From NCBI GenBank assembly GCA_025331125.1, contig JAOALB010000302.1, positions 1 to 20,256 of the forward strand: a stretch of DNA of 20,256 nucleotides, given 5' to 3'. This stretch comes from Mycogone perniciosa. Lineage: Eukaryota > Ascomycota > Sordariomycetes > Hypocreales > Hypocreaceae. Below are positions 8,606 through 16,773 of this stretch, one piece after another (the stretch's first letter is position 1; every line of letters begins with the position of its first letter). Made by a program: the position numbers and the translations under genes. The notes beneath the pieces are model-generated. The model had not been told where the DNA came from. It saw nothing but the letters and a program-made list of their open reading frames with translations, and did not search any database.

Positions 8606-10200
8606 ATGGCAACGAATTCCGCGTTCTGCGGACTGGGGACCAGTCCGATAAGCGTCTTTAAGACCTTGCCGGTTTCACCACAGGGGAAGAAGACGGCACT
8701 GAAGTCATCACAAGTGAGTACAGGGTTAGGGTTGTACCTTCCGGGCAGAAGGCTCTGGAAGAATCCCGAGAAGAACTTGAGCTCCCAGGCGTGGTCAACG
8801 TTGAAGTCCGAGATTTTGATTTGTATTGTCTTTTTCTTCTTATACCCGGGTTTTGCATCCTCGCAATCAATGAACCTGTCGTACCACTTGGCTACATCAC
8901 CGTAGTTGGTACCTTTGGCTGCGTTAGGATTTACCTCAGCGTTCACAAGGGCAGCAGAATTCGGGTTGGCCGGAAACTTGGCGTCAAAACCATTCGGCAG
9001 GGTGCATGAGCCGAAGTTAGCTGATCGGCCCTTAGCTCTCTCTTCCAGCCTGATTCGCCCGGCGACAGATCGTTTGAACGGGTTCTCGTCGTCATCATCA
9101 ACCTCGGGCAAATCAGGAAGCGAATAAGGAAGCGCAGAGCAGATGGAACTAGTTGTTGTCGAGGTTGACGTACTAGTACTTGTTGGTTTCGACGATGTAA
9201 CACTGGTCGGCTTTTTGGTTCCAGAGGGTTTGTCTGGTTTATCTTGGAAAGATAGCAGAGCGGTCAGAGCATCTTTTACAAGCTTTGGTCCGGCTGTGGC
9301 GGTAATGAATGCCGCAGTGATCTTTACGAGAGTGCTCTTGTGCGCGGCCGGGTTACTGATGACAGTCCCAAGATCAGACAACTGATCAGCGAAGAAGTTA
9401 AGCAGGTTCTTTAGTCCCTTAGACGACGTGCTGACCTTAAGCCCGTTCGCAGAAGAGAGAGTTGAGAGATCGATCATCTCCAACTCTGTCGCCAAAGAAT
9501 CAAGGGTATTGAATGTAGTCATGGCAATGCTCTCAAATGCAGCCACTGCGGCAGCATCTGGTGCAGCATTAGCAGCGAGGGCCCCTGCTGCTTCCGATAC
9601 AGAGGTGAAGCCAGTGGAGGCTGAAGTGGCGAGAGGAAGCAGCGCGAGGACCGCAGCAGTACCTGACGACTTGACGACTGGTGGTACGCTGGCACTCGCA
9701 ATGGTTGTGATTCCGGAAATAACAACACCTCCAATCGAATTGACAGCGTCTCCGCCTCTCGTAGTAGTTGGAACAGTGGTAGTCAGGTGGCTGGTTACTT
9801 GCGTTGTGGTGCTTTCACGTGAGCTCGTGACCCCAGACGTAGATGAGCTCGCAGCTCTGGATGTAGATGAGCTCGTGACTCTGGATGTAGATGAGCTCGT
9901 GACTCCAGACGTAGATGAGCTCGCAGCTCTAGATGTAGATGAGCTCGTGACTCCGGAGATGGTATGACCATGCGATGTGGTAGTGTTATGGCTCCGAGAG
10001 GTGCTATGGCTGTGAGACGTGCTATTGCCACGAAATGTGATATGGCTATGAGATGTGGTGAGGCTGTGAGATGTGGTGAGGCTATGAGATGTAGTATGGC
10101 CATCAGCTCGAGCCTTGACCTGCCATGGCATATCCAAGGCGCCCTGTGCTGCAGAGAGAAGCAGCGCGCCCACGGCCGCTATGCGCAAGGGTTGCAACAT
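8587..10200 (-). CDS. N-terminal segment: signal peptide, mucin-like repeats, Ala-rich and Cys domains
   Basis: The first in-frame ATG is at 10200 and gives MLQPLRIAAVGALLLSAAQG, a good secretion signal with cleavage near Ala-Gln-Gly. Then come His/Ser/Thr repeats, six 8-residue units such as SGVTSSST, a Thr-rich spacer, a long Ala/Leu/Val/Ser helical stretch and a Lys/Pro/Thr/Ser linker. The last third starts ICSALPYSLPDLPEVDDDDE and has possible Kex2-type sites (NPFKR, EERAKGR), then FGSCTLPNGFDAKFPANPNS and WYDRFIDCEDAKPGYKKKK, with cysteines that may pair. This region is similar in feel to non-catalytic tails of fungal chitinases. The frame ends at TAA 8587-8589, just after the A-run, where the downstream frame takes over. 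The repeats make it a likely O-glycosylated wall or matrix protein. Confidence 0.7.
   Translation of the reverse strand: MLQPLRIAAVGALLLSAAQGALDMPWQVKARADGHTTSHSLTTSHSLTTSHSHITFRGNSTSHSHSTSRSHNTTTSHGHTISGVTSSSTSRAASSSTSGVTSSSTSRVTSSSTSRAASSSTSGVTSSRESTTTQVTSHLTTTVPTTTRGGDAVNSIGGVVISGITTIASASVPPVVKSSGTAAVLALLPLATSASTGFTSVSEAAGALAANAAPDAAAVAAFESIAMTTFNTLDSLATELEMIDLSTLSSANGLKVSTSSKGLKNLLNFFADQLSDLGTVISNPAAHKSTLVKITAAFITATAGPKLVKDALTALLSFQDKPDKPSGTKKPTSVTSSKPTSTSTSTSTTTSSICSALPYSLPDLPEVDDDDENPFKRSVAGRIRLEERAKGRSANFGSCTLPNGFDAKFPANPNSAALVNAEVNPNAAKGTNYGDVAKWYDRFIDCEDAKPGYKKKKTIQIKISDFNVDHAWELKFFSGFFQSLLPGRYNPNPVLTCDDFSAVFFPCGETGKVLKTLIGLVPSPQNAEFVAMRTNLK
9821..9957 (-). repeat. 24-bp coding minisatellite (SGVTSSST type)
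   Basis: Six units, the last partial, each begin GAGCTCG on the plus strand, and each encodes eight residues such as SGVTSSST or SRAASSST. An alternation of two unit types (GTGACTCCAGA and GCAGCTCT versions) is visible. All units stay in frame. Confidence 0.92.
9961..10105 (-). repeat. His/Ser/Thr degenerate tandem repeat near N-terminus
   Basis: A degenerate 18-bp repeat (plus-strand core GAGATGTGGTGAGGCT) encodes TTSHSL/TSHSHS-type units right after the signal peptide. The histidines are unusual for a mucin region and could bind metal or change charge with pH. This last point is inference. Confidence 0.8.
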
Positions 10201-10380
10201 AATGCTGACTCTCCAGGAGTGCAATTTATTGCGGGACGTGGCAAAGAAAGGCCAAAATAGAAAGACGTTTAAGAAATAAAGTCAAGAGAAGCCCAGTAAC
10301 TGCGGGTAGAATACTGCGCAGGAGTAACTGGCAATAATCCGCAGCTATTCACAAGAAGCCGGGGAGCAAACGCAGGGCTA

Positions 10381-10386
10381 CTTATA
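10381..10386 (-). promoter_or_regulatory. Possible TATA box of the mucin-like gene
   Basis: On the minus strand the sequence reads TATAAGTAG about 180 nt before the ATG at 10200. The interval between them contains a pyrimidine-rich leader, usual for fungal promoters. No start site can be read from sequence. Confidence 0.25.
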
Positions 10387-11120
10387 CAATTTTCTATATG
10401 TAATTGTTGCATATGAGTAGATCCACGCAGCGCAACTCCTTCAACTTGCAACACGCCCTTCTAATAGTAAGCTTACCCACTCCTATCATTTACTCCGCCC
10501 TCGCAGCTAGCACCATGAGTCTTCCAGGTCGCCAGAAGCGGCCATTGCGGCAGTCAGCCTTCTTGTTGGGAATCCTTGTATTGCAGGGCAGTACGGAGTA
10601 CTCGGCACACTGTAATGTATTAATAAACGAACGAAAGCGTTGTTACTATCTAATTTAGAGTAAGCTATATAAGCTAGGGGTTATGTGATCTGGCCAGCCA
10701 GAGAGGAGTATAGTGATTTTCGGCCCATATATTATTAGGTATATCAAGATTATTAAATGACGAACCTCCTAATTGGGAAGCAATGATCTGCACCAGCAGC
10801 ATCCTTCGCTGCCCGCATGTAAAGATCTGCCCCACATAGAACACCGCTTTTGGCTTTGCACATCTACCCCAAAATATTTACCTTTTTTTGTCTTATATAA
10901 GTAGTCAGTTTAACATGCTACCTACCCGGCTAATGGCCTTCTACATAGAAAGAATGGTACACATCATCGTTCTGTGAACATCAAGGCCCAGGTTGGTCAT
11001 TTTAAGTCCCGTTTAATGAGGTGATCGTTATCTTACTTACCTATAATAGCGTTAGTAATTTTATCGTTGAAACATATGGCATTAAGCGCTAAGTTAGCAA
11101 GTAATAGTGTATAAATAAAT
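10387..11120. other. Gene-less upstream stretch, increasingly AT-rich
   Basis: Likely promoter region of the minus-strand gene, then spacer. It holds one TACGGAGTA at 10592-10600 and becomes AT-rich after 10880. No frame above 85 codons with coding character. Confidence 0.45.
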
Positions 11121-11580
11121 AGGTCTAGTGGTATATATAGTCTATACCCTAAATGTTTTATTAGCGTATACTTAGACCTGTTTTCGTAAAGGTATACGGA
11201 GTATGCCCTACTATTAATAGCCTATAAAGTAATTATTATCGCGAATAAAGTAAATTAGTAAAATATAAATATAAATTTAAAATCTATTCAAAAGAGTATT
11301 AAATAAATATTAAATAAATATAAAAATTATAGGTTTTAGTTATTTTTTATTAATTTAAATCTTTAGATCATAGTTATTATTAAAGCTATAAATATAAATT
11401 ATATTAGCGAGGAAAAATACTTGAAAGTATAGTCGAAATCTTTACTTTTTTTGCATTTTTAAAACTTAAACTTAGTCCTTAAAAGTACTTTTATTTGCCG
11501 GGAAGGCTTTTTATTGGCTAAAAACCAGCTAAAAAGTATACGCTAATGAAACATTTAGGGTAGACTATAGTCGAGAGCCT
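11121..11580. mobile_element. AT-rich element with about 45-bp inverted ends (family D)
   Basis: The left arm (11136-11183) reads TATAGTCTATACCCTAAATG and on into TTAGCGTATACTT. The right arm (11522-11569) is its reverse complement with few changes (matching parts TATAGTCTACCCTAAATGTT, ATTAGCGTATACTT). The homology may extend outward to AGGTCT/AGAGCCT. The interior is very AT-rich and has no coding capacity, so this is a non-autonomous, possibly RIP-mutated element. Target duplications are not evident. Confidence 0.6.
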
Positions 11581-11604
11581 GATATTAAAAGATAATATAG
11601 AAGA

Positions 11605-11680
11605 TGTCAGACCACAAATCCTGCAAAAGTGAAGCTCCATACTTTATGCATAGATAGATGACCTAATATGCTATGTGACA
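11605..11680 (+). mobile_element. 76-bp miniature element, copy 1 (family B)
   Basis: Begins TGTCAGACCACAAATCC and ends CTATGTGACA. The TGTCA/TGACA ends are short inverted repeats. The internal core GCAAAAGTGAAGCTC is shared with copies at 13526, 13891, 16698 and 19085. No coding capacity. Confidence 0.85.
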
Positions 11681-11753
11681 GAAAATAACAAAGAATATAC
11701 TTCAGTAAGCAACAGACAAGCAATTACAAAAATGCGTCCGACTAATTTAGCTT

Positions 11754-11778
11754 CTAATCCAACTTAGACTTGGATTAG
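11754..11778. other. Perfect 9-bp hairpin
   Basis: Arms CTAATCCAA and TTGGATTAG surround the 7-nt loop CTTAGAC. It sits between two miniature elements. It is not followed by a T-run and is unlikely to be a terminator in a fungus. It could be part of another decayed element. Confidence 0.5.
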
Positions 11779-11845
11779 CAGGCAGACAAACGCTCTTACG
11801 GCGTCCCGTTAAGGAATAGTTTCGAGGAAGCTAAAACAAACTCAG

Positions 11846-12107
11846 TGTCAGAGACCCTCTTCGGGGCAGACGGATCGGGCGAGGGGCTGTGACCCTAGAG
11901 AAGAGTAGAGGAGGTTGAAGAGCAGTCACTTTAAGGAGAAATAGGTGCTAACAAGCAGGTAACAAGCCAGAAACTAGTAGATAGGTGTAGCAGCAGTAGT
12001 TTACTGGTCTCTGATGTTCTATATCTTCGGGGACCACAGTTGCTTTTATGTATGCATTCCGGCCTATGTGATATCATGAGAGCTCCGGAGCTTCCGGTCT
12101 CCTGACA
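11846..12107 (+). mobile_element. 262-bp miniature element, copy 1 (family A)
   Basis: Ends are TGTCAGAGACC and GGTCTCCTGACA, inverted repeats of 11-12 bp with one offset base. About 85-90% identity by eye to the copy at 16324-16586, in the same orientation. There is no open frame, so it must have been mobilised by a transposase encoded elsewhere. No clear target duplication. Confidence 0.85.
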
Positions 12108-13097
12108 CGCAGGAAAGTCGTAGAAGGTACTCTGTATATCTGAATATTTATATAATTTAGGCTACAATAAACCAGCCGGTTTAGCATATATTTCGCTACT
12201 AAAAATAGATAAACTGCACCTTATATAATCTTTTGGTGGGCTCCACTCACTCTTCTGGTTTACGAGTACTCCGTATGTAGGTACGAGTAGCTAGTTTCGT
12301 TCAAGATTATCCCACTGCATATCCACTATTTTGAAACCATTAATTTATTTTGTCACATCTTAATCTTGCCCATATACATTAAAGACTTGTAGGATCTTAG
12401 GTCACATCTCCGTAAAAGTCCCCGAGCCCAAGAGTACAGCTCCTGAAGGAAGGGCTTAGTCCCTGTCACGGGAACGGCCTCCGCTATCCATGCCGAGGAA
12501 CCACAATGGATGAAACGCTCGCTAGACCTGTTCCGAGAAAAATGGAAATAAAATTAACTGGAGCCACTGCACGGTAAAACGGAACTGGAAGTGATCTACC
12601 AGGGTACCTAGCTACTCTTGGGATTGCGCCACGAGGTTGACGATTTATCAATCGAATTGCACTATTACAACAAGAATAGAGATGAATATTAAAAAGCTGT
12701 TGATAACAGCGAATAATATTTATCACTCTTTGGGTCAGTAGAAACAGCAGTACTAAACCCCCTTCTCAACTTACCTCCTCTCTCTTCCTTCCTCTTTCTC
12801 CTCCTCTCTTTACTCTTCTTGCTCTTATACTCTTTATATCCGGCTTCGTTCCTTTTCCCTAAACAGGGTCACGTGAACACACCAGCCTGTCGATCATGCC
12901 GATCATACCGATCATGCCGATCATGCCGATCGTGTCGATCTCGTAATTTTCTCGACGATAAATACGACGAGGAGAAAAGAGATTAAAGAAGAGTGAAGTG
13001 AAAATTGGATATGCACGACGGGAAAGAAGGATGGACAGATGAGACTGGGGGACGGATCAGCGGAAGTGAGGCAGCGTCGAGTGCTTGCCTAATAACT
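12108..13097. other. Gene-less stretch with simple-sequence tracts
   Basis: Contains TACTCCGTA (12267-12275), a pyrimidine-rich tract (12755-12840), a 9-bp minisatellite (12892-12944) and a purine-rich tract (about 12965-13060). No frame above 85 codons and no recognised gene. Confidence 0.5.
12892..12944. repeat. 9-bp GATCATGCC minisatellite
   Basis: Units: GATCATGCC, GATCATACC, GATCATGCC, GATCATGCC, GATCGTGTC, then a partial GATCTCGT. Each carries a GATC palindrome. The array lies between a pyrimidine-rich tract and a purine-rich tract that are partly complementary (for example CTTTACTCTTCTT against AAGAAGAGTGAAG). Confidence 0.9.
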
Positions 13098-13173
13098 TGT
13101 CAGACCAAAATCCAGCAAAATGTCAGCCCACATTGTGCGTGTGGATAAATGACCTTAATGTTACCGTGTGTCA
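13098..13173 (+). mobile_element. 76-bp miniature element, copy 2, divergent (family B)
   Basis: Starts TGTCAGACCAAAATCCAGC, keeps GTGGATAAATGACC in the middle and ends near GTGTGTCA. It is the most diverged copy, with the central GTGAAGCTC block changed. Confidence 0.65.
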
Positions 13174-13525
13174 TCTCGCGTCCAAGCACCTCAGAATAAA
13201 TTTCACGAATATTTGGCTTTTTCACTATCATCCACTCGTCGCTACTCCAGGATCTTGGCCAAAGGATTACACCGTCGGCTGGATTCATGCGAGAAGCATG
13301 GAATAGATCACTGAATAAGAATTTCTTGACTGGGAAGCACAACGTTATCATCTGCTCTTCACTCTGGTGAATATAGAATAGCTTTTATGGCCAGTATAGC
13401 AACGAAACTGCTGCATGTGTATAGGTCTACTAATCGGCCGTAGCGCACTATATTTGTTTCGGAGACATCATACATAGTTGGCGTGTCTCCTGCTGGTGGA
13501 AGCGGTGGATTCTAGCATGACCTTG
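13174..13525. other. Gene-less spacer between miniature elements
   Basis: No coding frame longer than about 80 codons and no repeat seen. Confidence 0.4.
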
Positions 13526-13601
13526 TGTCAGACCATAAATCCAGCAAAAGTGAAGCTCCATACAATATGCGTGAATAAGTAACATTCTATGATATCTGAC
13601 A
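13526..13601 (+). mobile_element. 76-bp miniature element, copy 3 (family B)
   Basis: Starts TGTCAGACCATAAATCCAGC, contains AAAAGTGAAGCTCCATACAA and ends ATATCTGACA. Same length and orientation as copy 1. Confidence 0.85.
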
Positions 13602-13637
13602 CACACCCCAGGTGCGAGAGTGTAGATAGAGCGCCTG

Positions 13638-13668
13638 TACTCCGTATTCCCTGTAATCCTACTCCGTA
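13638..13668. repeat. Paired TACTCCGTA motifs
   Basis: Two copies of TACTCCGTA (13638-13646 and 13660-13668) stand 22 nt apart in direct orientation. They belong to a motif set spread over the non-coding parts of this window. Confidence 0.85.
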
Positions 13669-13890
13669 TGGATGGCGCAGAGGACTTTTTCCTGCTAGCT
13701 TTTAGCGTAGCTGCAGTGCCTTCTCCGTAGTTCTAGAAAACTAGGACCTTTCCCTTCGGATTACTTTGAATTCCCTCCAATAGCAGGAACCCCCACATAT
13801 TTTAATTCCTCCGGGACATAATCGAGCTACTCGTAGAGACCTGGAGTTATGTCGGGGCAATTTCGCGCGAAACGATGCCGGGCTTATAAC

Positions 13891-13966
13891 TGTCAGACCA
13901 CAAACCCAGCAAAAGTGAAGCTCTACACAATAGGCGTGGATAAGTGACCTGATATGCTATGTGACA
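13891..13966 (+). mobile_element. 76-bp miniature element, copy 4 (family B)
   Basis: Starts TGTCAGACCACAAACCCAGC and ends CTATGTGACA. With copy 1 it best shows the consensus, including GGCGTGGATAAGTGACCTGA. Confidence 0.87.
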
Positions 13967-14560
13967 CCTTGGGAAGGCCATGCATACAAGGAGAAACCGT
14001 TCAAATACCTGGTTTTTGAATTAGCATCCGACAGGACTTTGTACCGCCACGATATAGCACAGGCGAGATCCTGCCTTGCATTCAAGTCAAAAACTACTCG
14101 TAAACACCTCTGGGCAGACAATGCTTTTGTGGCGTATATGGGGCTCGTGTACTCCGTAGTCAGCAGTTATCTTACTGTACAGGGATCAAATGGCACCCGA
14201 ATTCCATCTCTACTCGTATTCATCTCACTGGCCGCAAAAGGGCGTCGCGTTCTTCTCCACCCTTTTAGGTCTGTCCCCCTTAAATTCCACATTGCAATCT
14301 CCTTCATACTACTCCGTATTACTCCGTTATCTTCAACCAACTTTCCCCACTAATCCACGTTATTGAACAAATTTATCGATTTTAAGCCTCCGCTTTTTTC
14401 GACTACGGAGGGTCTCTCGCTAGTAGCCTTTCCGTCTTTGCCGGCAGTATATGCCTACGAGTCATCCAGCGGTGGGCATTATGCGGATGGTATTTCCAGT
14501 AAAGGGGCTTTTGGACTGAGCAACTCTTCCCTCACCCAGCGGGCAGCAGACGCCAGCGAA
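13967..14560. other. Gene-less stretch with TACTCCGTA motifs
   Basis: A 130-codon plus frame begins inside miniature element copy 4 and crosses two TACTCCGTA motifs (14150-14158, 14310-14318). It lacks recognisable domains and is not counted as a gene. Confidence 0.4.
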
Positions 14561-15074
14561 GCATCCCGACCAAACAAATCAAATCCAGGTAGTAGATTTG
14601 ATTGTTTGACTGACCGATTAAGGTAGATTTGACTATTTGGCAAATAACCAAATCTATCAAATGAAGCTACCATGAAGTCTTGTTCCCTAGTTCGCGTATA
14701 TAACGCGTTCACCACGGTACCTATAACACGAGTCTACGCCAAGTCACGTGACCAGCAGTCACGTGCTTAGGCGCTAACGTATATCCCTGTAAGTCTAGAA
14801 TAAAAGAGTTAGTACTCCGTAAAAGTCTAGAAAAGTGTATACTACTCTGTATTATTGATACTTTATATAATTTAAGGGTAAACGCTTTACTTAAATAGGC
14901 TAAAAAGTATGGTTTTTTTTTATCTTTACCCTACATATATATAATTTTTATTTATAATATATTTGATTAAATCTATTAAGTTTTTAATTATAGATTTGAC
15001 TGTTTGGATAAATAAAGGGCCTTGGATTTGATGATTTGTTTGATAGATTTGTTTGATTGCTTTGATCGGGATGC
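14561..15074. mobile_element. 514-bp inverted-repeat element (family C)
   Basis: The left end GCATCCCGACCAAACAAATC and the right end, read as reverse complement GCATCCCGATCAAAGCAATC, form imperfect terminal inverted repeats. Subterminal motifs repeat many times (TAGATTTGACTATTTGG at the left, TAGATTTGACTGTTTGG at the right, and GATTTGTTTGAT). No transposase is encoded. It carries two CACGTG palindromes at 14743-14765. Target duplication is not evident. Subterminal repetition is usual for MULE or hAT derived elements, but the family is not decided. Confidence 0.7.
14743..14765. promoter_or_regulatory. Two CACGTG (bHLH-type) sites
   Basis: GTCACGTGAC is a 10-bp palindrome and GTCACGTG recurs 15 bp later in the same orientation. 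CACGTG is the core site of bHLH factors and of fungal phosphate and sterol regulators. Occupancy is inference; the sites lie inside a transposon-like element. Confidence 0.35.
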
Positions 15075-15788
15075 CACACTGCCAGACACGAACCTTGCAG
15101 CATCCTATTCAGTCTCTCTCAAGATCGCAGTACTCGTAGCTGCCAACGTTGCCCTCCCGAACATCACACAGACTACGCAATTGACTGTCCTTTCCATCAA
15201 CACCCCGAAAGAAGATATTCAAACAGTGGATCCAAGCTATTAAACTGTCTGTGCCTCCATCTAGTTCAGGCTCTCTGACAACGGCACGGCTGTCAGCTCA
15301 ACATGCATATCCGACCTGCAGGAAGATGCCAGCTATGCTATCCAGACAAATAGCCACCCCAACTTGCGATTGCCTCGTGGGTTTATGTGAGCAGAGAGGT
15401 CAGGGAGAATACTGCTGGTGGGTTCTGTTGAACATAATTGTTAACGACTGTCTAAGTGACTATCCTAAACGATCCTGTCCTTGTTGGGCTGAGTTTACAC
15501 TTGCTGGGGCGCTTGATGGGGGCGACTGTGATGTTTTGGTGAATTGTGAATCTGGGGTGCCTTGGAGTTGCGTCATTGGAACATTTATGTCTCCAAGCCA
15601 TGTACGTCATTCAAATGCCCAACTATATATATGCTAATTTATCTAACTCTTCCAGATCCCGCCGTTTTTCTTATTTTATGAGCGACGGATCGCATTTGTC
15701 AAAACCCTGTGCATTGCACACCTTGACCAAAATTCTCAATTCTATTTTTTGCCCACGGAGTCTTTCAAGTCCTTCGCACTCGCATAAT
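15075..15788 (+). pseudogene. Unidentified coding relic with a clear intron
   Basis: Right after the family C element, GC content rises and plus-strand frames look coding-like: SYSVSLKIAVLVAANVALPN ... SINTPKEDIQTVDPSY up to a stop at 15241, then another frame from 15251. That frame reaches a textbook intron (15602-15655) and continues through about 44 residues (IPPFFLFYERRIAFVKTL ...) to TAA at 15786-15788. Two frames are needed, so the gene is broken. The Cys-rich stretch before the intron (CDCLVGLCEQ, SCPCWAEF) is suggestive but not diagnostic. Family unknown. Confidence 0.35.
15602..15655 (+). other. Probable 54-nt intron
   Basis: Donor GTACGT, branch-like GCTAAT and acceptor TTCCAG. It joins the upstream and downstream frames in phase 0. 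It supports former coding status of the relic around it. Confidence 0.55.
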
Positions 15789-15857
15789 ATGGATTGTCGC
15801 TACTTAAGCCCTTTCGGCAAGAAAGTACATTCCGCAGGATCACAAACGCTAGTTTAG

Positions 15858-15939
15858 TACAAGACCCACATCACAATTTTATATAGAAATACATATCTGT
15901 ATTATTATCCAATCACAAAATCGAGATCTAGGTCTTGTA
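15858..15939. repeat. Small inverted repeat TACAAGACC..GGTCTTGTA
   Basis: Perfect 9-bp arms 82 bp apart, with AT-rich interior. It may be another miniature element or its remnant. Only one copy is seen here. Confidence 0.4.
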
Positions 15940-16323
15940 TTAAATGTGATTCTTCTGGCATGTATGGTGGCACATTGGCCATTATTTGCAAAATGAACAA
16001 ATGGCCCAAAAATCGCTTATTTTAACAATTCGCACTAGTTTATTACCCTGACCCCAAACAGGTATAGTATACATAGCCACTATCAGAGTCGTATAATATA
16101 GCATCCATTAATAAAGTCGATTCTAAGAGCGCATTTTAATAGTATTATATTAAAAGCAGTATTTAATAAAATAATGTTTACGTATTAGCTTATTCTTTTA
16201 GTGGTTGACTTTTTACAAATTGCTTGAAAGTCGGCAAGTGACAGAATAATATATAAGAAGTATAAAGTAAAAAAACTACGCTTAAAGCAGCCTCGAAAGT
16301 AGTATATTTAAGAGCCTAAATAA
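15940..16323. other. AT-rich gene-less stretch
   Basis: TpA-rich, no coding frame. Resembles RIP-affected or degenerate repeat DNA next to family A copy 2. Confidence 0.4.
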
Positions 16324-16586
16324 TGTCAGAGACCCTCTTTGGGGCAGATGGATTGGGCGAGGGGCTGCGACCCTAGGGAAGAGTAAAGGAGGTTGAAGAG
16401 CAGTCACTTAGAGGGATAATAGATGCTGACAAGCAGGTGATATGCCAGAAACTAGTAGCTAGGTATAGCAACAGTAGTTTACTGGTATCTGAAGTTCTAT
16501 ATCTTCAGGGACCACAGTTGCTTCTTATATGTGCATTCTGGCCCATGTGATATCAAGAGAGCTCCGGAGCTTCCGGTCTCCTGACA
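16324..16586 (+). mobile_element. 263-bp miniature element, copy 2 (family A)
   Basis: Ends TGTCAGAGACC and GGTCTCCTGACA as in copy 1. Differences are mostly single transitions and a few short indels. Both copies share TTCCGGTCTCC at the 3' end and AGCAGTCACTT in the middle. Confidence 0.87.
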
Positions 16587-16697
16587 ATTAAACACTGCAG
16601 CTATAGTAAAAGCTAATAGGAAAAAGTCCTTTACGCCCTCTATATAAATTTACAGGGGATATAGGCGCTTTATCTATACTATCGCACATAAAGGGTA

Positions 16698-16773
16698 TAT
16701 CATATAGCATATAAAGTCGCTTATCTACGCATATTATATAGAGCTTCACTTTTGCTAGATTTGTGGTCTGACA
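16698..16773 (-). mobile_element. 76-bp miniature element, copy 5 (family B)
   Basis: Inverted relative to copies 1-4; ends with TTGTGGTCTGACA on the plus strand. The distal end is mutated (TATCA in place of TGTCA). It lies at the 3' end of the open frame that enters from 17224 and supplies that frame's last residues and stop. Confidence 0.8.

Larger units (their letters stand above)
6493..10200 (-). pseudogene. Secreted mucin-like protein with chitinase-type tail, frame broken twice
   Basis: One gene of three exons (10200-7332, 7270-6926, 6872-6493) would encode about 1,200 residues. Order: signal peptide (about 1-20); Ser/Thr/His repeats; 8-residue Ser/Thr repeats; an Ala-rich hydrophobic helical region (about 150-320); a Thr/Ser linker; a Cys domain with dibasic sites (about 355-535); a helical domain; a HTTTK-type repeat block; a second Cys domain; and a Cys-rich tail. 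The tail motifs QLQARWPSNL, FGADGCLYDS, IFNQCC and CGSTYLDNSCHITVNGC resemble, from memory, C-terminal regions of fungal class V (GH18) chitinases, but no GH18 catalytic motif (DxxDxDxE) is present. Two single-base frameshifts break it: at the A-run 8590-8592, where the first frame stops at 8587-8589, and in the five-base G/C run 7165-7169. Repair at either site would restore one continuous reading. It is either a young pseudogene or a real gene with homopolymer sequencing errors. Likely location is outside the cell or in the wall. Confidence 0.75.

Noticed and set aside
9428..9967. 179-codon plus-strand frame with DVDELVTP-type repeats
   Set aside because: It is the antisense reading of the 24-bp coding minisatellite and Ala-rich region of the minus-strand gene.
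11754..11778. Rho-independent terminator
   Set aside because: Fungal sequence, no T-run, no upstream gene.
13961..14353. 130-codon plus-strand frame
   Set aside because: It begins in a miniature element and crosses intergenic TACTCCGTA motifs; no domain, no splice logic.
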